A stretch of 64,000 nt of DNA from Raphanus sativus (GCF_000801105.2 NW_026615356.1:29013-93012); one strand, 5' to 3'; shown: positions 43,769 to 54,217, counted from the first letter of the stretch. The notes: generated by a model from the sequence alone, not told the origin. A program made the numbers and translations.

Positions 43769-45348
43769 TGTGAGAACCAAAATTCGCACTGTCGATTTAG
43801 ATTAAGTAAATCGAAGGAAAACTAAGTAAACCTAGTTTTTCCCTGAAGGCTCGAATTCTCTGCGATAACCAAACGAAATTGATAGAATAAAGCAACGTAG
43901 CGGAAAAATTGCACTAAGGTGTTTTTATTGAATAGATGGTACAATATTCTTCCAAAAAGGGAAGTAGAGAAACGCTGAAGGCGAAAAAACGACGGAAATA
44001 AAGGAGACAAAACGTTCTAAGCTTCGCTCCGCTAGTCTAACTCATAAGTCCTAAGCTAGCAGGAATTCTCTAAGTCCCTAAGTTTCGGATTTGCTCTCTC
44101 TCTGAGATTTTTCGCTCTGCCTTTCCTCCTCTCCCAAAGCTCCTTTATATACTCCTTCTTATGACGGTCTATTCTCCTTCTGGGCCGCAAGGCGGGCTTC
44201 TTTCCATTTTCGTCGGCTTTCAACTTCCTGGTTATTCTCCACTTGACATTTTCGATCGTGTTTGGTCCCTTTCGGGCCGTTTTCAGGACTTCCGTGGTTT
44301 TCTACGATTTCTTCGGAAGTTCTTCATTCGTTCGTAGAGTTGAGACAAGTGGTGTCTTAAGATAACCATCGCTGTTTCGTACAAAGAATTTAAGATCTTC
44401 CTTCCTGTCGATATTTTACGAGTTTCCGAAGTTTTCCCGACGGTCCTAGATTGGAGTAAGAACCGGACTTTTGTACGCGGAATCTCAATGATTCGTCCTG
44501 CGGGGACTTGGGAAAGACTCGAAGTACAACTTCTGACGGCCGGGGCCTAGAACTTATGCACGGAAGCTTGTCACCGCCGACCCGAGCCAGCACGGGGCTA
44601 AGCCGCCCGGCGGCCACGGCCAGCCCGGGCGCTAGCTGCCGGCGGCCACGGCCAGCACGGGGCTAGCCGCCCGGCGGCGGCACGGCCAGCACGGGCGCTA
44701 GCCGCCGGCGGCCACGGCCAGCACGGGGCTAACCGCCCGGCGGCCACGGCCAGCACGGGCGCTAGCCGCCGGCGGCCACGGCCAGCACGGGGCTAGCCGC
44801 CCGGCAGCCACGGCCAGCACGGGGCTAGCCGCCCGGCGGCCACGGCCAGCACGGGGCTAGCCCCCGGCGGCCACGGCCAGCACGGGTGCTAGCCCCCGGC
44901 GGCCACGGCCAGCACGGGTGCTCGCCCCCGGCGGCCACGGCCAGCACGGGTGCTGGCCGCCGGCGGCCACGGCCAGCACGGGACTAGCCGCCCGGCGGCC
45001 ACGGCCAGCACGGGCGCTAGCCGCCGGCGGCCACGGCCAGCGCGGGGCTAGCCGCCCGGCGGCCACGGCCAGCACGGGCGCTAGCCGCCGGCGGCCACGG
45101 CCAGCACGGGGGCTAGCCGCCCGGCGGCTATGGACCAGCACGTGCGTCTTGACGAGGGCTTCGATTTGATATGTTGATCATTTTCTGGGTCCTCACGGTT
45201 TGGGAGAACGGGCTCTTTGAAGTTTCAAGGCGGATTCCTTGTCGTCCGGCCTATCCAAACTTAGATCGCTTCCCGTTTCTTCCTTATACTTTCGTATGAC
45301 AAATAGACTTAGCCGTTGATTTCGAGATAACCGTTTTTGACCCCAACA
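43769..45348 (-). repeat. G4 3' LTR with a satellite-filled deletion
   Basis: 1580 bp with minisatellite at about 44587-45133. Compared with the 5' LTR, about 135 bp are replaced near 44218-44250 by a short piece reading 'caacttcctggttattctcc', which is satellite sequence. It also begins TGTGAGAACC rather than TGTGGGAACC on the plus strand. Confidence 0.92.
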
Positions 45349-45365
45349 GTTAGCCCCCCAGCATG
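45349..45365 (-). other. G4 polypurine tract
   Basis: Minus-strand ATGCTGGGGGGCTAAC immediately before the 3' LTR. Confidence 0.78.
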
Positions 45366-45463
45366 CAAGATGCGGGAGCGATTTTGTGTGCGGAAGATTT
45401 TGAAAATCGAAATTTTCGGCTAGGAATATTTTATTCCGAGAAACTCTACCACCTTTGATTTCT

Positions 45464-45470
45464 TATAAGT
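45464..45470 (+). promoter_or_regulatory. Putative TATA box of the G4 aORF
   Basis: TATAAGT-like sequence about 60 bp upstream of the ATG at 45529, followed by a CT-rich leader. Conserved in G3. Confidence 0.48.
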
Positions 45471-45528
45471 AGCACTCCATCCCCCTCTCATTTTTCACTC
45501 ACTCTCCTCTTCTCAAATTTCAGAAAAT

Positions 45529-46670
45529 ATGGCTTCCTCTCTAAATGAAAAGAAAGATTCCGATGTCGAAATGAGTGAAGCTAACCAAGCCTCGCCGGCG
45601 CAGGATGCTCCTGTCCTTACGCAGGCATTCGTTGAGGGGTTCAGTTCTTTTCAGGTCAAGATGGAGCGACGCCGTGCTGAGATGGAGTCTAGCGTGGCAG
45701 GCCCTAGTGCTACTTCTGTTGTGGCTCCGACTCTTGGATCCGATGTCGCTTTAGCTCCGGATCCCGCGGTTCCGGCTCTTGGACCCGACGTTACCCCAGT
45801 CCCGAGCCCCACAATTCCAGCCTCTGGATCCGATGTCCCTTTGCCTGCTGGAGAAATCGTCGTTCCGGAGCAAGCACCGATGTCCAGGCTCGTCCTGAGG
45901 GCTCCCTTCTTGCGCCGATAGTGGTTTCGGAGGACGCGGTGGAAGTCATGCCTCCTCCTCCAGAAAAGAAGAGGGAGATCGTCTTGGGACTTCCCGCGTC
46001 CAACGCTGTTCCACCATCGAAGGGACGTTCAAGAACTGGGGCTGCCGGATCAGCGAAGAGGAAAAGGTGCACTAAGAGTGAGGAAGGCGAGGTTTCGGTG
46101 AAACTATCGCAACATCGCTCCAAGGTATTTCGCGAAAACCTTTTCTTTTGTTGACTCCTTGATTCTCACCTTCTCTCGTGTGATCAGTTTGTGTCGTTGA
46201 TCGACGGGATGCTTGGCGATTGCGGACTGGAGGTCACACGTTTGTCCAAGGAGCTGGATTCGTCGCGGGAAACTTTGAAGCGTACCGAGGCTGTGCTTCA
46301 ATCGATTGAGAGCACTCATGCTGCCCAGACGTTGACGCTTGAAGCTAGGATCAGCGATCTCGAGCGTGATCTGGGAAAGACTGTGAGCTCGCTGCTCAAG
46401 GCGAAGGAGGAGAAGAAGAGCAAGTCCTCGGAAGTTCGACGTCTTAAGAGGCGGATTCAGCGTTTTGAGGAGATGGGAGCTTGTACTGCGACGGAGCTCG
46501 CCGGCCCGTCATCCTCGGGTGCCCTGGTCCCGAGTTCGGAAATTCCAGAAGTCCAGGACGCTGGAATTGTTGCGGATAAGGGCGGTGAGGAGGTCGGCGA
46601 GGGCGACGGCGAGGCTGTTCCTACTTCGGGTGAGTCGGAGAATGAAGGCGGTGTTCCGGAGGACGCCTAG
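45529..46670 (+). pseudogene. Opposite-strand spliced ORF of G4 (aORF), one frameshift
   Basis: ATG at 45529 and nearly identical to the G3 aORF. Exon 1 (45529-46124) has a one-base deletion near 45885 (GCACCGATG against GCACCCGATG in G3). It encodes an acidic low-complexity region and the basic KRKRCTKSEEGE patch. The intron is 46125-46187. Exon 2 (46188-46670) encodes a coiled coil of about 85 residues, then KSSEVRRLKRRIQRFEE, then a Gly/Glu-rich acidic tail ending GGVPEDA. The Glu codon that is TAG in G3 is intact here. Thus G3 and G4 are broken at different places, and the family-level ORF is real. No known fold is recognised beyond the coiled coil. Confidence 0.66.
46125..46187 (+). other. 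Predicted 63-bp intron in G4 aORF
   Basis: Begins GTATTTCGCG after TCCAAG, has a pyrimidine-rich interior and ends GTGATCAG before TTTGTG. The junction is phase 0. Confidence 0.62.
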
Positions 46671-47742
46671 GTTGATCAATCCCTGAGGGGATTTTTATTT
46701 TGATTGTATTTCGGCCGTTGGTTGGCCATCATGTATGATTTCGGGACTGGCCGTTGGTGGCTTTGAATCCCTGCCCTTTTTAGGGCGTTGTATTGAATTC
46801 GCGGTACGCGTTTATAAAATATTTTGCGTTTAGAACTTCTGTTTATCGAAGTTAGAGGGGCAGGGTGTGAGTTGTCGTCTCATTCCTGCCTCCCTGACGA
46901 TCACCGTATCCGTAGTTTGTACAAAGCGAGATTTTCCTGCGGTTTACGATTTACGCGAAAATTCGTGGAAACGTACAGACTTGAGTGAAGAGACAAGTTT
47001 TGGGATCTCGCGTCGTTGACGCTTTGCCTATGAGATGTTTAAGATACCAGCAAGGCTGGGTTTAGGGCAAGACCTAGGTTTACTCTCAGACTGAGGCTGT
47101 GCGATGACAAATCGGCTTTCGTTTTGCCTGTTCGTGATTTTAACCTGATTCGTACCGTTTTAAAATCCGCGAAGTGGTATCGGCTTATATGATTTGTATG
47201 GGCACGAATCGAGCTACTTCCTTTACGAAGTGCTGAACCAAATTTGGATTTTTTGTATAGCGCGCTATGGGATCCTTGTCGGATGTAAAAGAGCCTACCC
47301 TTAGGTGGCTTGTCTGTTTAGGACGTTAGAGTTCGTTTGTTGTGATCAGCAACAACGATATGATGCCGTTTAGAAGGCGTATGAAGGTTTTAATCGAAAA
47401 ACGAATGTTCAGGCACGAAGCGACGTCTCGCAGTGCTTTGAAGTTTGTTTTTCTTATGCCATAAAGACTATGGGCTTTTAGAAATCGCGGAATGTTTCCG
47501 GGCGATAGTTTATGATTTATTTGGTGGATACTGGATCCATTGTTGAGGCCGTTAGGCGAATTGATTTGCGGAAAGTTTTCGAAAGTTCAGTTTTTTCGAA
47601 AATTGTGGGAGCGAGCGGGTGTACGCACCCCACTCCCCCCTTTTAAATCGGGGGGATAGCTGAACCCACCGGTTGGCGAGTTGCCTACGTACCTCTTTCG
47701 AGGATCAAGCCATCTCGTAGTTCTGTTGTCCACGTTTACGAT
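46671..47742. other. G4 spacer between aORF and pol
   Basis: About 1.07 kb, no coding region seen. It matches 24626-25698 of G3 in reverse and includes the same C6/G6 inverted repeat near 47634-47655. Confidence 0.75.
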
Positions 47743-50700
47743 CTAGTGGTAGTATTTCTTGAGATGCATCGCATTCCAAGTTCTCGGGATTTTTACGTCT
47801 TGCATGTTCGCGATTTGATACGAACCTGGTCGGACGACTTTTATGATTTTGTATGGTCCTTCCCAGTTTGCTCCCAGTTTTCCTGCGTTTCGTTCGGCAG
47901 TGTTTTGGAAGACTTTTCGCAAGACCAGATCACCCTCTTTGAATCTTCGATGACGCACGTTCGCGTTGTAGTATTTTGCGGCGGCCTGCTGGTAATTTTG
48001 AATTCGGATGAGGGCTTGGTCGCGACGTTCGTTGACGAGGTCAAGATTATCCAGCAGCATGGCATTGTTCAGGTCTTCCCGTTCGGGAAGAAATCTCCCC
48101 CGTACGCCGGGGAATTCTACTTCCGCCGGAATCATGCATTCTGCTCCGTAAACGAGAGCGAACGGAGTTTCCCCCGTTGCTCGTCTTGGAGTGGTTCGAT
48201 GAGACCAAAGGACCCCTTCGAGTTCTTCTGCCCATCGTCCCTTTTTGGCTTCCAAGCGTTTTTTCAATCCGTCTAGGACGGTTTTGTTTATGGTTTCAGC
48301 CTGTCCGTTGCACTGCGGGTATCTGGGAGTAGACTTGTTAAGTCGTATTTTCCATTTTTCGCAGAATGCCTCGAATCGAGTGGAAATAAACTGAGACCCG
48401 TTGTCCGTTACGATTTCGTATGGGACACCGTGTCTGGTTATGATGTTTTTCCAGACGAAGTTCTCGACTTGCACGTCTTTGATACTTGCGTAGGATTCTG
48501 CTTCCACCCATTTCGAAAAGAAATCTGTGAGGACCAGCAGGAAACGTTTTTGTTTTGATTTGTGCAGCGGTCCGACGATGTCCATCGACCATCGCATGAA
48601 AGGGTACGGAGATGAGATAGAAGAGAGGATTTCAGCGGGCTGATGAATTGTCGGGGCGTGCCGCTGACACTTCTCGCATTTCCGAGCGAACTTCTCGCAA
48701 TCCTTTATCATAGTTGGCCAGTAGAATCCGTGGCGTTTTATTTTTGTTGCGAGAGACCTTCCGCCGGAGTGGTTTCCGCACGATCCGGAATGAACCTCTT
48801 CCATGATTTTTCTCGCCTTTTCTCCTTCCGCGCAAGTCATGAGAGGTCCGGAGAATCGCCATTTGTAGATTTCGCCTTCCACGGTTACGTATCGTGCTGC
48901 CTGGATTTTTATTTTCCGGGCTGCCCATTTCTCCGCGGGTAGGGTACCATCTACGATGTAGGCTTTGATAGGTTCTAACCAGGGAGTGTCGCAGCCATAG
49001 TCTGTTTGGTCTGCGTCGTCTTCCGGTTGATCTTCGTTTTCTTCCGCGCCTTCGATCTGTGTTCTGATCAGGTTGGCGATTACCGGCGGTCCGATGCTTG
49101 GATGCTCTATGAATTCGACGGGAATTATTCTCTTAAGCCCTGGATCCGAGCTTGAGGCGAGAGCGGCTAAAGCGTCAGCTTGGACGTTTTCCGAGCGTGG
49201 AATCCTGGTTAGCGCAAATTGCTGAAAATCGTGGGCCAAGTCTTGGACGACCTTCAGATATGCGTTCATCCTTTCATCCCTTGCTTCGTATTCTCCGCTG
49301 AACTGGTTTGCGACTAACTGAGAGTCGCAGTAAGCGTGAATGTTTCGAATCTTCAGCCCCTGGGCCAGTCGTAGGCCCGCAATTAGCGCCTCATATTCTG
49401 CTTCGTTGTTCGATGCATGAAAATCCAAGCGGAATGATTGCTCGAGGATTTCTCCTGTCGGCGAAGTGAGTCGGATCCCGATTCCAGATCCTTGCTTGGT
49501 CGAAGATCCATCGACATGGAGATCCCATGTTGACCCAGGATCCTCGTTAGTTAAGTCCGTCGTGGGTAATTCTACCAAGAAGTCCGCGAGTACCTGCGAT
49601 TTCGTGCAGGTTTTTGGACGATATTCGATATCGTACTCGCTTAGTTCAATCGCCCACTTCGCGAGTCTACCAGACTGGCTTGGACTGTGTAGAATCGTCC
49701 GTAACGGAAAAGTGGTAAGCACCACGATGGTATGAGATTGGAAATACGGCCTAAGTTTTCTTGCCGAAGTTATGACAGCGAGTGCCAATTTTTCCATTAG
49801 CGGATACCGAGTTTCGGCATCTAGTAATGTTTTACTAATGTAGAAGACCGGTTTCTGTTCTCCGAATTCTTCTTGAATCAGGACGCCACTGACTGCTGAT
49901 GCGGATACTGCGATGTAGAGGAACAAGGGCTCTCCGACTACGGGTTTTGCGAGGATAGGAGGGGTGGCCAGATACTGCTTCAGCTGTTGGAAAGCTTTCT
50001 CGCAATCCTCTGACCACTCGAACTTTTTGTTCCCCTTTAAGGTTTCGTAGAAAGGGAGACACTTATCCGTGGAGCGCGAGATGAATCGGTTTAAGGCCGC
50101 GACTCGTCCGGTCAGCCTCTGGACTTCCCGCTTGGTTCTCGGGGAGGCCATTTCTATCAGTGCGTTGATTTGTTTCGGATTGGCCTCTATTCCGCGGAAT
50201 GTTACGAGGTAACCGAGAAATTCTCCCGACGCCACGGCGAATCTGCATTTTGCTGGATTGAGTTTCATGTTGTGCTGGTTCAATCTCTCAAAGCATTCCT
50301 CCAGGTGGACTACGTGGTCGCGTTCGTCAAGAGATTTTACCAACATATCGTCGATATACACCTCCATGGTTTTTCCGAGTTGCTCGGCAAACATCCGATT
50401 GACGAGTCGCTGATACGTGGCGCCGGCGTTCTTAAGACCGAAAGGCATTACTTTGTAGCAATAGGTTCCTCGGTCGGTAATGAATGCTGTCTTCTCGCGG
50501 TCTTCGGGATTCATCATGATTTGATTGTAACCGGAGAACGCGTCCATGAACGATAGGAGTTTGTTTCCTGCGGTTGCCTCGACCAGACGGTCGATGTGCG
50601 GAAGCGGAAAACAATCCTTCGGGCACGCTTTGTTGAGATCGGTAAAGTCGACGCACACTCGCCATTTCCCGTTCTTCTTCTTGACGACGACGGGATTGGC

Positions 50701-51642
50701 GAGCCAGTCGGGATATCTTACTTCTGTTATTGACCCAACTTTGAGGAGTCTTTCGACTTCCTCATTAACCGCAGTCGCCCGTTCGGGGCCTAGCTTTCGC
50801 CTCTTTTGTTTTACGGGTTTATGAGTTGGATCGATGTTGAGTTCGTGACATGTTATGTTAATGTCGATTCCCGGCATATCTTCCGCAGCCCAAGCGAACG
50901 TGTTAAGGTTCTTCTTGAGACACGCGATGAGTTCTGCTTTCAACGGATCGCGGAGATTGGCTCCAATCTCCACGCACCGCTCTGGGTTAGTCTCGTCGAG
51001 GCAGACCGAAATTACCGGTTCGCAAGTGGGCTCACGTTTCCCTTCTAGGACCTCAGCTCTTTGCGATTGCCAGAAGATTTCTGGAGGGTCCTGCGATGCT
51101 GGTTCGTGGGTTGCTTGCTTTTTTGGTTTAATTTCGGGCTCGGAGTTTTTCCGTTTTAACCCAGTGGCCAAGCAGACTTGCGGCGCTTTACGATCTCCTT
51201 GTATTGTTTCCACTCCGGAGAGGGTCGGAAATTTGAGGCACAGATGGAAAGTCGAGGGGATCGCTCGCATGGAATTTAACCACGGAGTCCCGACGATCGC
51301 GTTATATGCTGCTGGACCGTCGACTACCAAAAATTCCACCGTCTTCGTGACGCTCCCGGCTCTGACCGAGAGATCGACCGAGCCGAGGGTCATCGTGATG
51401 TTTCCTGAGAGTCCGATTATCGGATTGGGATCGTCCGTGATAGCGTTTAGGTCGATTCCCATCCTCTCGAGGGTGTTTTTATATATAATATTTGTCGAGC
51501 ATCCGGTGTCGACCAATATTCTCGCTACGTCGATGTCCTGGATCGTTAGTCTGATAACGAGGAGTTCGTCGTGAGGTTTGGCTTGACCAGCCGTTGCTCT
51601 ATCCCCGAATGACACGATGTTGCGGACAGGTGATGTGGCCAT
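47743..51642 (-). CDS. pol: G4 pol polyprotein: protease, RT, RNase H, archaeal-type RNase H, integrase
   Basis: An uninterrupted 1299-codon frame with ATG at 51642. Residues 45-47 are the protease DTG. RT spans about 300-500, with D368 and YIDD at 429-432. The first RNase H (about 575-690) reads LYIAVSASAVSGVL and lacks the usual catalytic Asp. A second RNase H follows at about 706-830 with D710 (HVDGSS), E749 (NEAEYEAL) and D773 (YCDSQL); such a dual RNase H is the hallmark of the Tat lineage. Integrase has H951, H958, C989, C992, then D1021, D1080 and E1116. There is no chromodomain and no gag: only about 65 bp separate the 5' LTR from the ATG. The protein should give cDNA synthesis and integration if gag came from elsewhere. 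Confidence 0.95.
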   Translation of the reverse strand: MATSPVRNIVSFGDRATAGQAKPHDELLVIRLTIQDIDVARILVDTGCSTNIIYKNTLERMGIDLNAITDDPNPIIGLSGNITMTLGSVDLSVRAGSVTKTVEFLVVDGPAAYNAIVGTPWLNSMRAIPSTFHLCLKFPTLSGVETIQGDRKAPQVCLATGLKRKNSEPEIKPKKQATHEPASQDPPEIFWQSQRAEVLEGKREPTCEPVISVCLDETNPERCVEIGANLRDPLKAELIACLKKNLNTFAWAAEDMPGIDINITCHELNIDPTHKPVKQKRRKLGPERATAVNEEVERLLKVGSITEVRYPDWLANPVVVKKKNGKWRVCVDFTDLNKACPKDCFPLPHIDRLVEATAGNKLLSFMDAFSGYNQIMMNPEDREKTAFITDRGTYCYKVMPFGLKNAGATYQRLVNRMFAEQLGKTMEVYIDDMLVKSLDERDHVVHLEECFERLNQHNMKLNPAKCRFAVASGEFLGYLVTFRGIEANPKQINALIEMASPRTKREVQRLTGRVAALNRFISRSTDKCLPFYETLKGNKKFEWSEDCEKAFQQLKQYLATPPILAKPVVGEPLFLYIAVSASAVSGVLIQEEFGEQKPVFYISKTLLDAETRYPLMEKLALAVITSARKLRPYFQSHTIVVLTTFPLRTILHSPSQSGRLAKWAIELSEYDIEYRPKTCTKSQVLADFLVELPTTDLTNEDPGSTWDLHVDGSSTKQGSGIGIRLTSPTGEILEQSFRLDFHASNNEAEYEALIAGLRLAQGLKIRNIHAYCDSQLVANQFSGEYEARDERMNAYLKVVQDLAHDFQQFALTRIPRSENVQADALAALASSSDPGLKRIIPVEFIEHPSIGPPVIANLIRTQIEGAEENEDQPEDDADQTDYGCDTPWLEPIKAYIVDGTLPAEKWAARKIKIQAARYVTVEGEIYKWRFSGPLMTCAEGEKARKIMEEVHSGSCGNHSGGRSLATKIKRHGFYWPTMIKDCEKFARKCEKCQRHAPTIHQPAEILSSISSPYPFMRWSMDIVGPLHKSKQKRFLLVLTDFFSKWVEAESYASIKDVQVENFVWKNIITRHGVPYEIVTDNGSQFISTRFEAFCEKWKIRLNKSTPRYPQCNGQAETINKTVLDGLKKRLEAKKGRWAEELEGVLWSHRTTPRRATGETPFALVYGAECMIPAEVEFPGVRGRFLPEREDLNNAMLLDNLDLVNERRDQALIRIQNYQQAAAKYYNANVRHRRFKEGDLVLRKVFQNTAERNAGKLGANWEGPYKIIKVVRPGSYQIANMQDVKIPRTWNAMHLKKYYH

Positions 51643-51687
51643 GCTGTTGTTATCAATCGTAGGTTTTTGAGTAAGAGAATCCGACCC

Positions 51688-51705
51688 CCCCTCCTTCTAG
51701 CGCCA
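51688..51705 (-). other. G4 primer-binding site region
   Basis: Minus-strand TGGCGCTAGAAGGAGGGG three bases inside the 5' LTR; tRNA not assigned. Confidence 0.65.
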
Positions 51706-51708
51706 AAC

Positions 51709-53319
51709 TGTGGGAACCGAAATTCGCACTGTCGATTTTAGTTAAGTTAATCGAAGGAAAACTAAGTAAACCTAGTTTTCCCTGAAGGCTCGGATTCTCT
51801 GCGATAACCAAACGAAATTGATAGAATAAAGCAACGTAGCGGAAAAATTGCACTAAGGCGTTTTATTGAATAGATGGTACAATATTCTTCCGAAAAAGGG
51901 AAGTAGAGAAACGCTGAAGCGAAAAACGACGGAAATAAAGGAGACAAAACGTTCTAAGCTTTGCTCCGCTAGTCTAACTCCTAAGTCCTAAGCTAGCAGG
52001 AATTCTCTAAGTCCCTAAGTTTCGGATTTGCTCTCTCTCTGAGATTTTTTGCTCTGCCTTTCTTCCTCTCCCAAAGCTCCTTTATATACTCCTTCTTATG
52101 ACGGTCTATTCTCCTTCTGGGCCGCAAGGCGGGCTTCTTTCCATTTTCGTCGGCTTTCATCGGGAAACTTGACATTTATCTTCGGGAAACTTGACATTTA
52201 TCCTTCCGGAAATTTAGCATTTATCTTGTTATGTAAAGATAAACGTAAATCGTCGTATCTATCTCAGATAATCGTAAACGGACTGTCCGATCGTGTTTGG
52301 TCCCTTTCGGGCCGTTTCCAGGACTTCCGTGGTTTTCTACGATTTCTTCGGAAGTTCTTCATTCGTTCGTAGAGTTGAGACGAGTGGTGTCTTAAGATAA
52401 CCATCGCTGTTTCGTACGAAGAATTTAAGATCTTCCTTCCTGTCGATATCTTACGAGTTTCCGAAGTTTTCCCGACGGTCCTAGATTGGAGTAAGAACCG
52501 GAGTTTCGTACGCGGAATCTCAATGATTCGTCCTGCGAGGACTTGGGAAAGACTCAAAGTACAGACTTCTGACGGCCGGGGCCTAGAACTTATGCACAGA
52601 AGCTTGTCATCCGCCGACCCGAGCCAGCACGGGGCTAGCCGCCCGGCGGCCACGGCCAGCACGGGCGCTAGCCGCCGGCGGCCACGGCCAGCACGGGGCT
52701 AGCCGCCCGGCGGCCACGGCCAGCACGGGCGCTAGCCGCCGGCGGCCACGGCCAGCACGGGGCTAGCCGCCCGGCGGCCACGGCCAGCACGGGCGCTAGC
52801 CGCCGGCGGCCACGGCCAGCACGGGGCTAGCCGCCCGGCGGCCACGGCCAGCACGGGCGCTAGCCGCCGGCGGCCACGGCCAGCACGGGGCTAGCCGCCC
52901 GGCGGCCATGGCCAGCACGGGTGCTAGCCGCCGGCGGCCACGGCCAGCACGGGACTAGCCGCCCGGCGGCCACGGCCAGCACGGGCGCTAGCCACCGGCG
53001 GCCACGGCCAGCGCGGGGCTAGCCGCCCGGCGGCCACGGCCAGCACGGGCGTTAGCCGCCGGCGGCCACGGCCAGCACGGGGGCTAGCCGCCCGGCGTCT
53101 ACGGACCAGCATGTGCGTCTTGACGAGGGCTTCGATTTGATATGTTGATCGTTTTCTGGGTCCTCACGGTTTGGGAGAACGGGCTCTTTGAAGTTTCAAG
53201 GCGGATTTCTTGTCGTCCGACCTATCCAAACTTAGATCACTTCCCGTTTCTTCCTTATACTTTCAGTTGACAAATAGACTTAGCCGTTGATTTCGAGATA
53301 ACCGTTTTTGACCCCAACA
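51709..53319 (-). repeat. G4 5' LTR
   Basis: 1611 bp. The minus-strand TATATAAAG box lies at 52081-52088. The polyadenylation-type AATAAA is near 51863-51868. The minisatellite occupies about 52624-53105. Confidence 0.93.
52624..53105 (-). repeat. 32-bp GC-rich LTR minisatellite (clearest copy)
   Basis: About 15 units of 32 bp in which two variants alternate: one with CACGGGGCTAGCCGCCCGG, the other with CACGGGCGCTAGCCGCCGG. They differ by moving one base, so the true period is 64 bp. Each unit has the GCTAGC palindrome, and the second variant adds a perfect CCGCCGGCGG palindrome. Stop-free in several frames, which yields long spurious ORFs. Every G1-G4 LTR carries such an array, with differing unit numbers. 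Confidence 0.92.
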
Positions 53320-54217
53320 CATATGTCCGAACAGGCTAATCTGGAATCATCTGTATAGAAAGTGGGATAACTTCTTACTCACAACTCCTATGAAATTTAT
53401 TCAACTTCCTGGTTATTCTCCACTGATTAGTGTTTCCAATAGAGCTTCTTTTGACCGTGGTTCATCCTGGTTTGATAAGAATCATGAAGATATTACCATA
53501 TGTCCGAACAGGCTAATCTGGAATCATCTGGATAGAAAGTGGGATATCTTCTTACTCACAACTCCTATGAGATTTATTCAACTTTCTGGTTATTCTCCAC
53601 TGATTAGTGGTTCCAAATAAAGCTTCTTAAATCGTGGTTCATCCTGGTTTGATAAGAATCATGAAGATATTGCCATATGTCTGAACAGGCTAATCTGGAA
53701 TCATCTGGATACAAAGTGCGATATCTTCTTACTCACAAATCCTATGAGATTTATTCAACTTCCTGGTTATTCTCCACTAATTAGTGGTTTCAAATAAAGC
53801 TTCTTAGATCGTGGTTCATCCTGGTTTGATAAGAATCATGAAGATATTGCGATATGTCCGAACAGGCTAATCTGGAATCATCTGGATAGAAAGTGTGATA
53901 TCTTCTTACTCACAACTCCTATGAGATTTATTCAACTTCCTGGTAATTCTCCACTGATTAGTGGTTCCAATAAAGCTTCTTAGATCGGTGGTTCATCCTG
54001 ATTTGATAAGAATCATGAAGATAATGCCATATGTCCGAACAGGCTAATCTGGAATCATCTGGATAGAAGGTGGGATATCTTCTTGCTCACAACATTTATG
54101 AGATTTATTCAACTTCCTGGTTATTCTCCACTGATTAGTGGTTCCAAATAAAGCTTCTAAGATCGTGGTTCATCCTGGTTTGATAAGAATCATGAAGATA
54201 TTACCATATGTCCGAAC
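53320..54217. repeat. 177-bp satellite, array 2 (right part)
   Basis: About five monomers with HindIII-type sites at about 53441 (mutated), 53620, 53797, 53973 and 54151. Orientation is the same as in the other arrays. C5 begins at 54218. Confidence 0.92.

Larger units (their letters stand above)
43769..53319 (-). mobile_element. Tat-like gypsy element G4, open pol
   Basis: 9551 bp inserted in satellite with a perfect CATAT duplication (43764-43768 and 53320-53324). On the minus strand: 5' LTR, PBS, pol (uninterrupted), spacer, opposite-strand ORF, PPT, 3' LTR. No gag exists. The 3' LTR carries a deletion patched with satellite sequence. It is the reference copy for G2 and G3. Confidence 0.95.

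Noticed and set aside
47746..48276. ORFs antisense to G4 pol (also 50170-50556, 50855-51574, and equivalents over G3 and G2)
   Set aside because: They are shadows of the conserved pol frame; no separate start signals, and unlike the aORF there is no promoter or splice evidence.
52624..53105. CRISPR-like array of 32-bp repeats
   Set aside because: The units are contiguous with no unique spacers, lie inside plant LTRs and alternate between two variants; it is a minisatellite.
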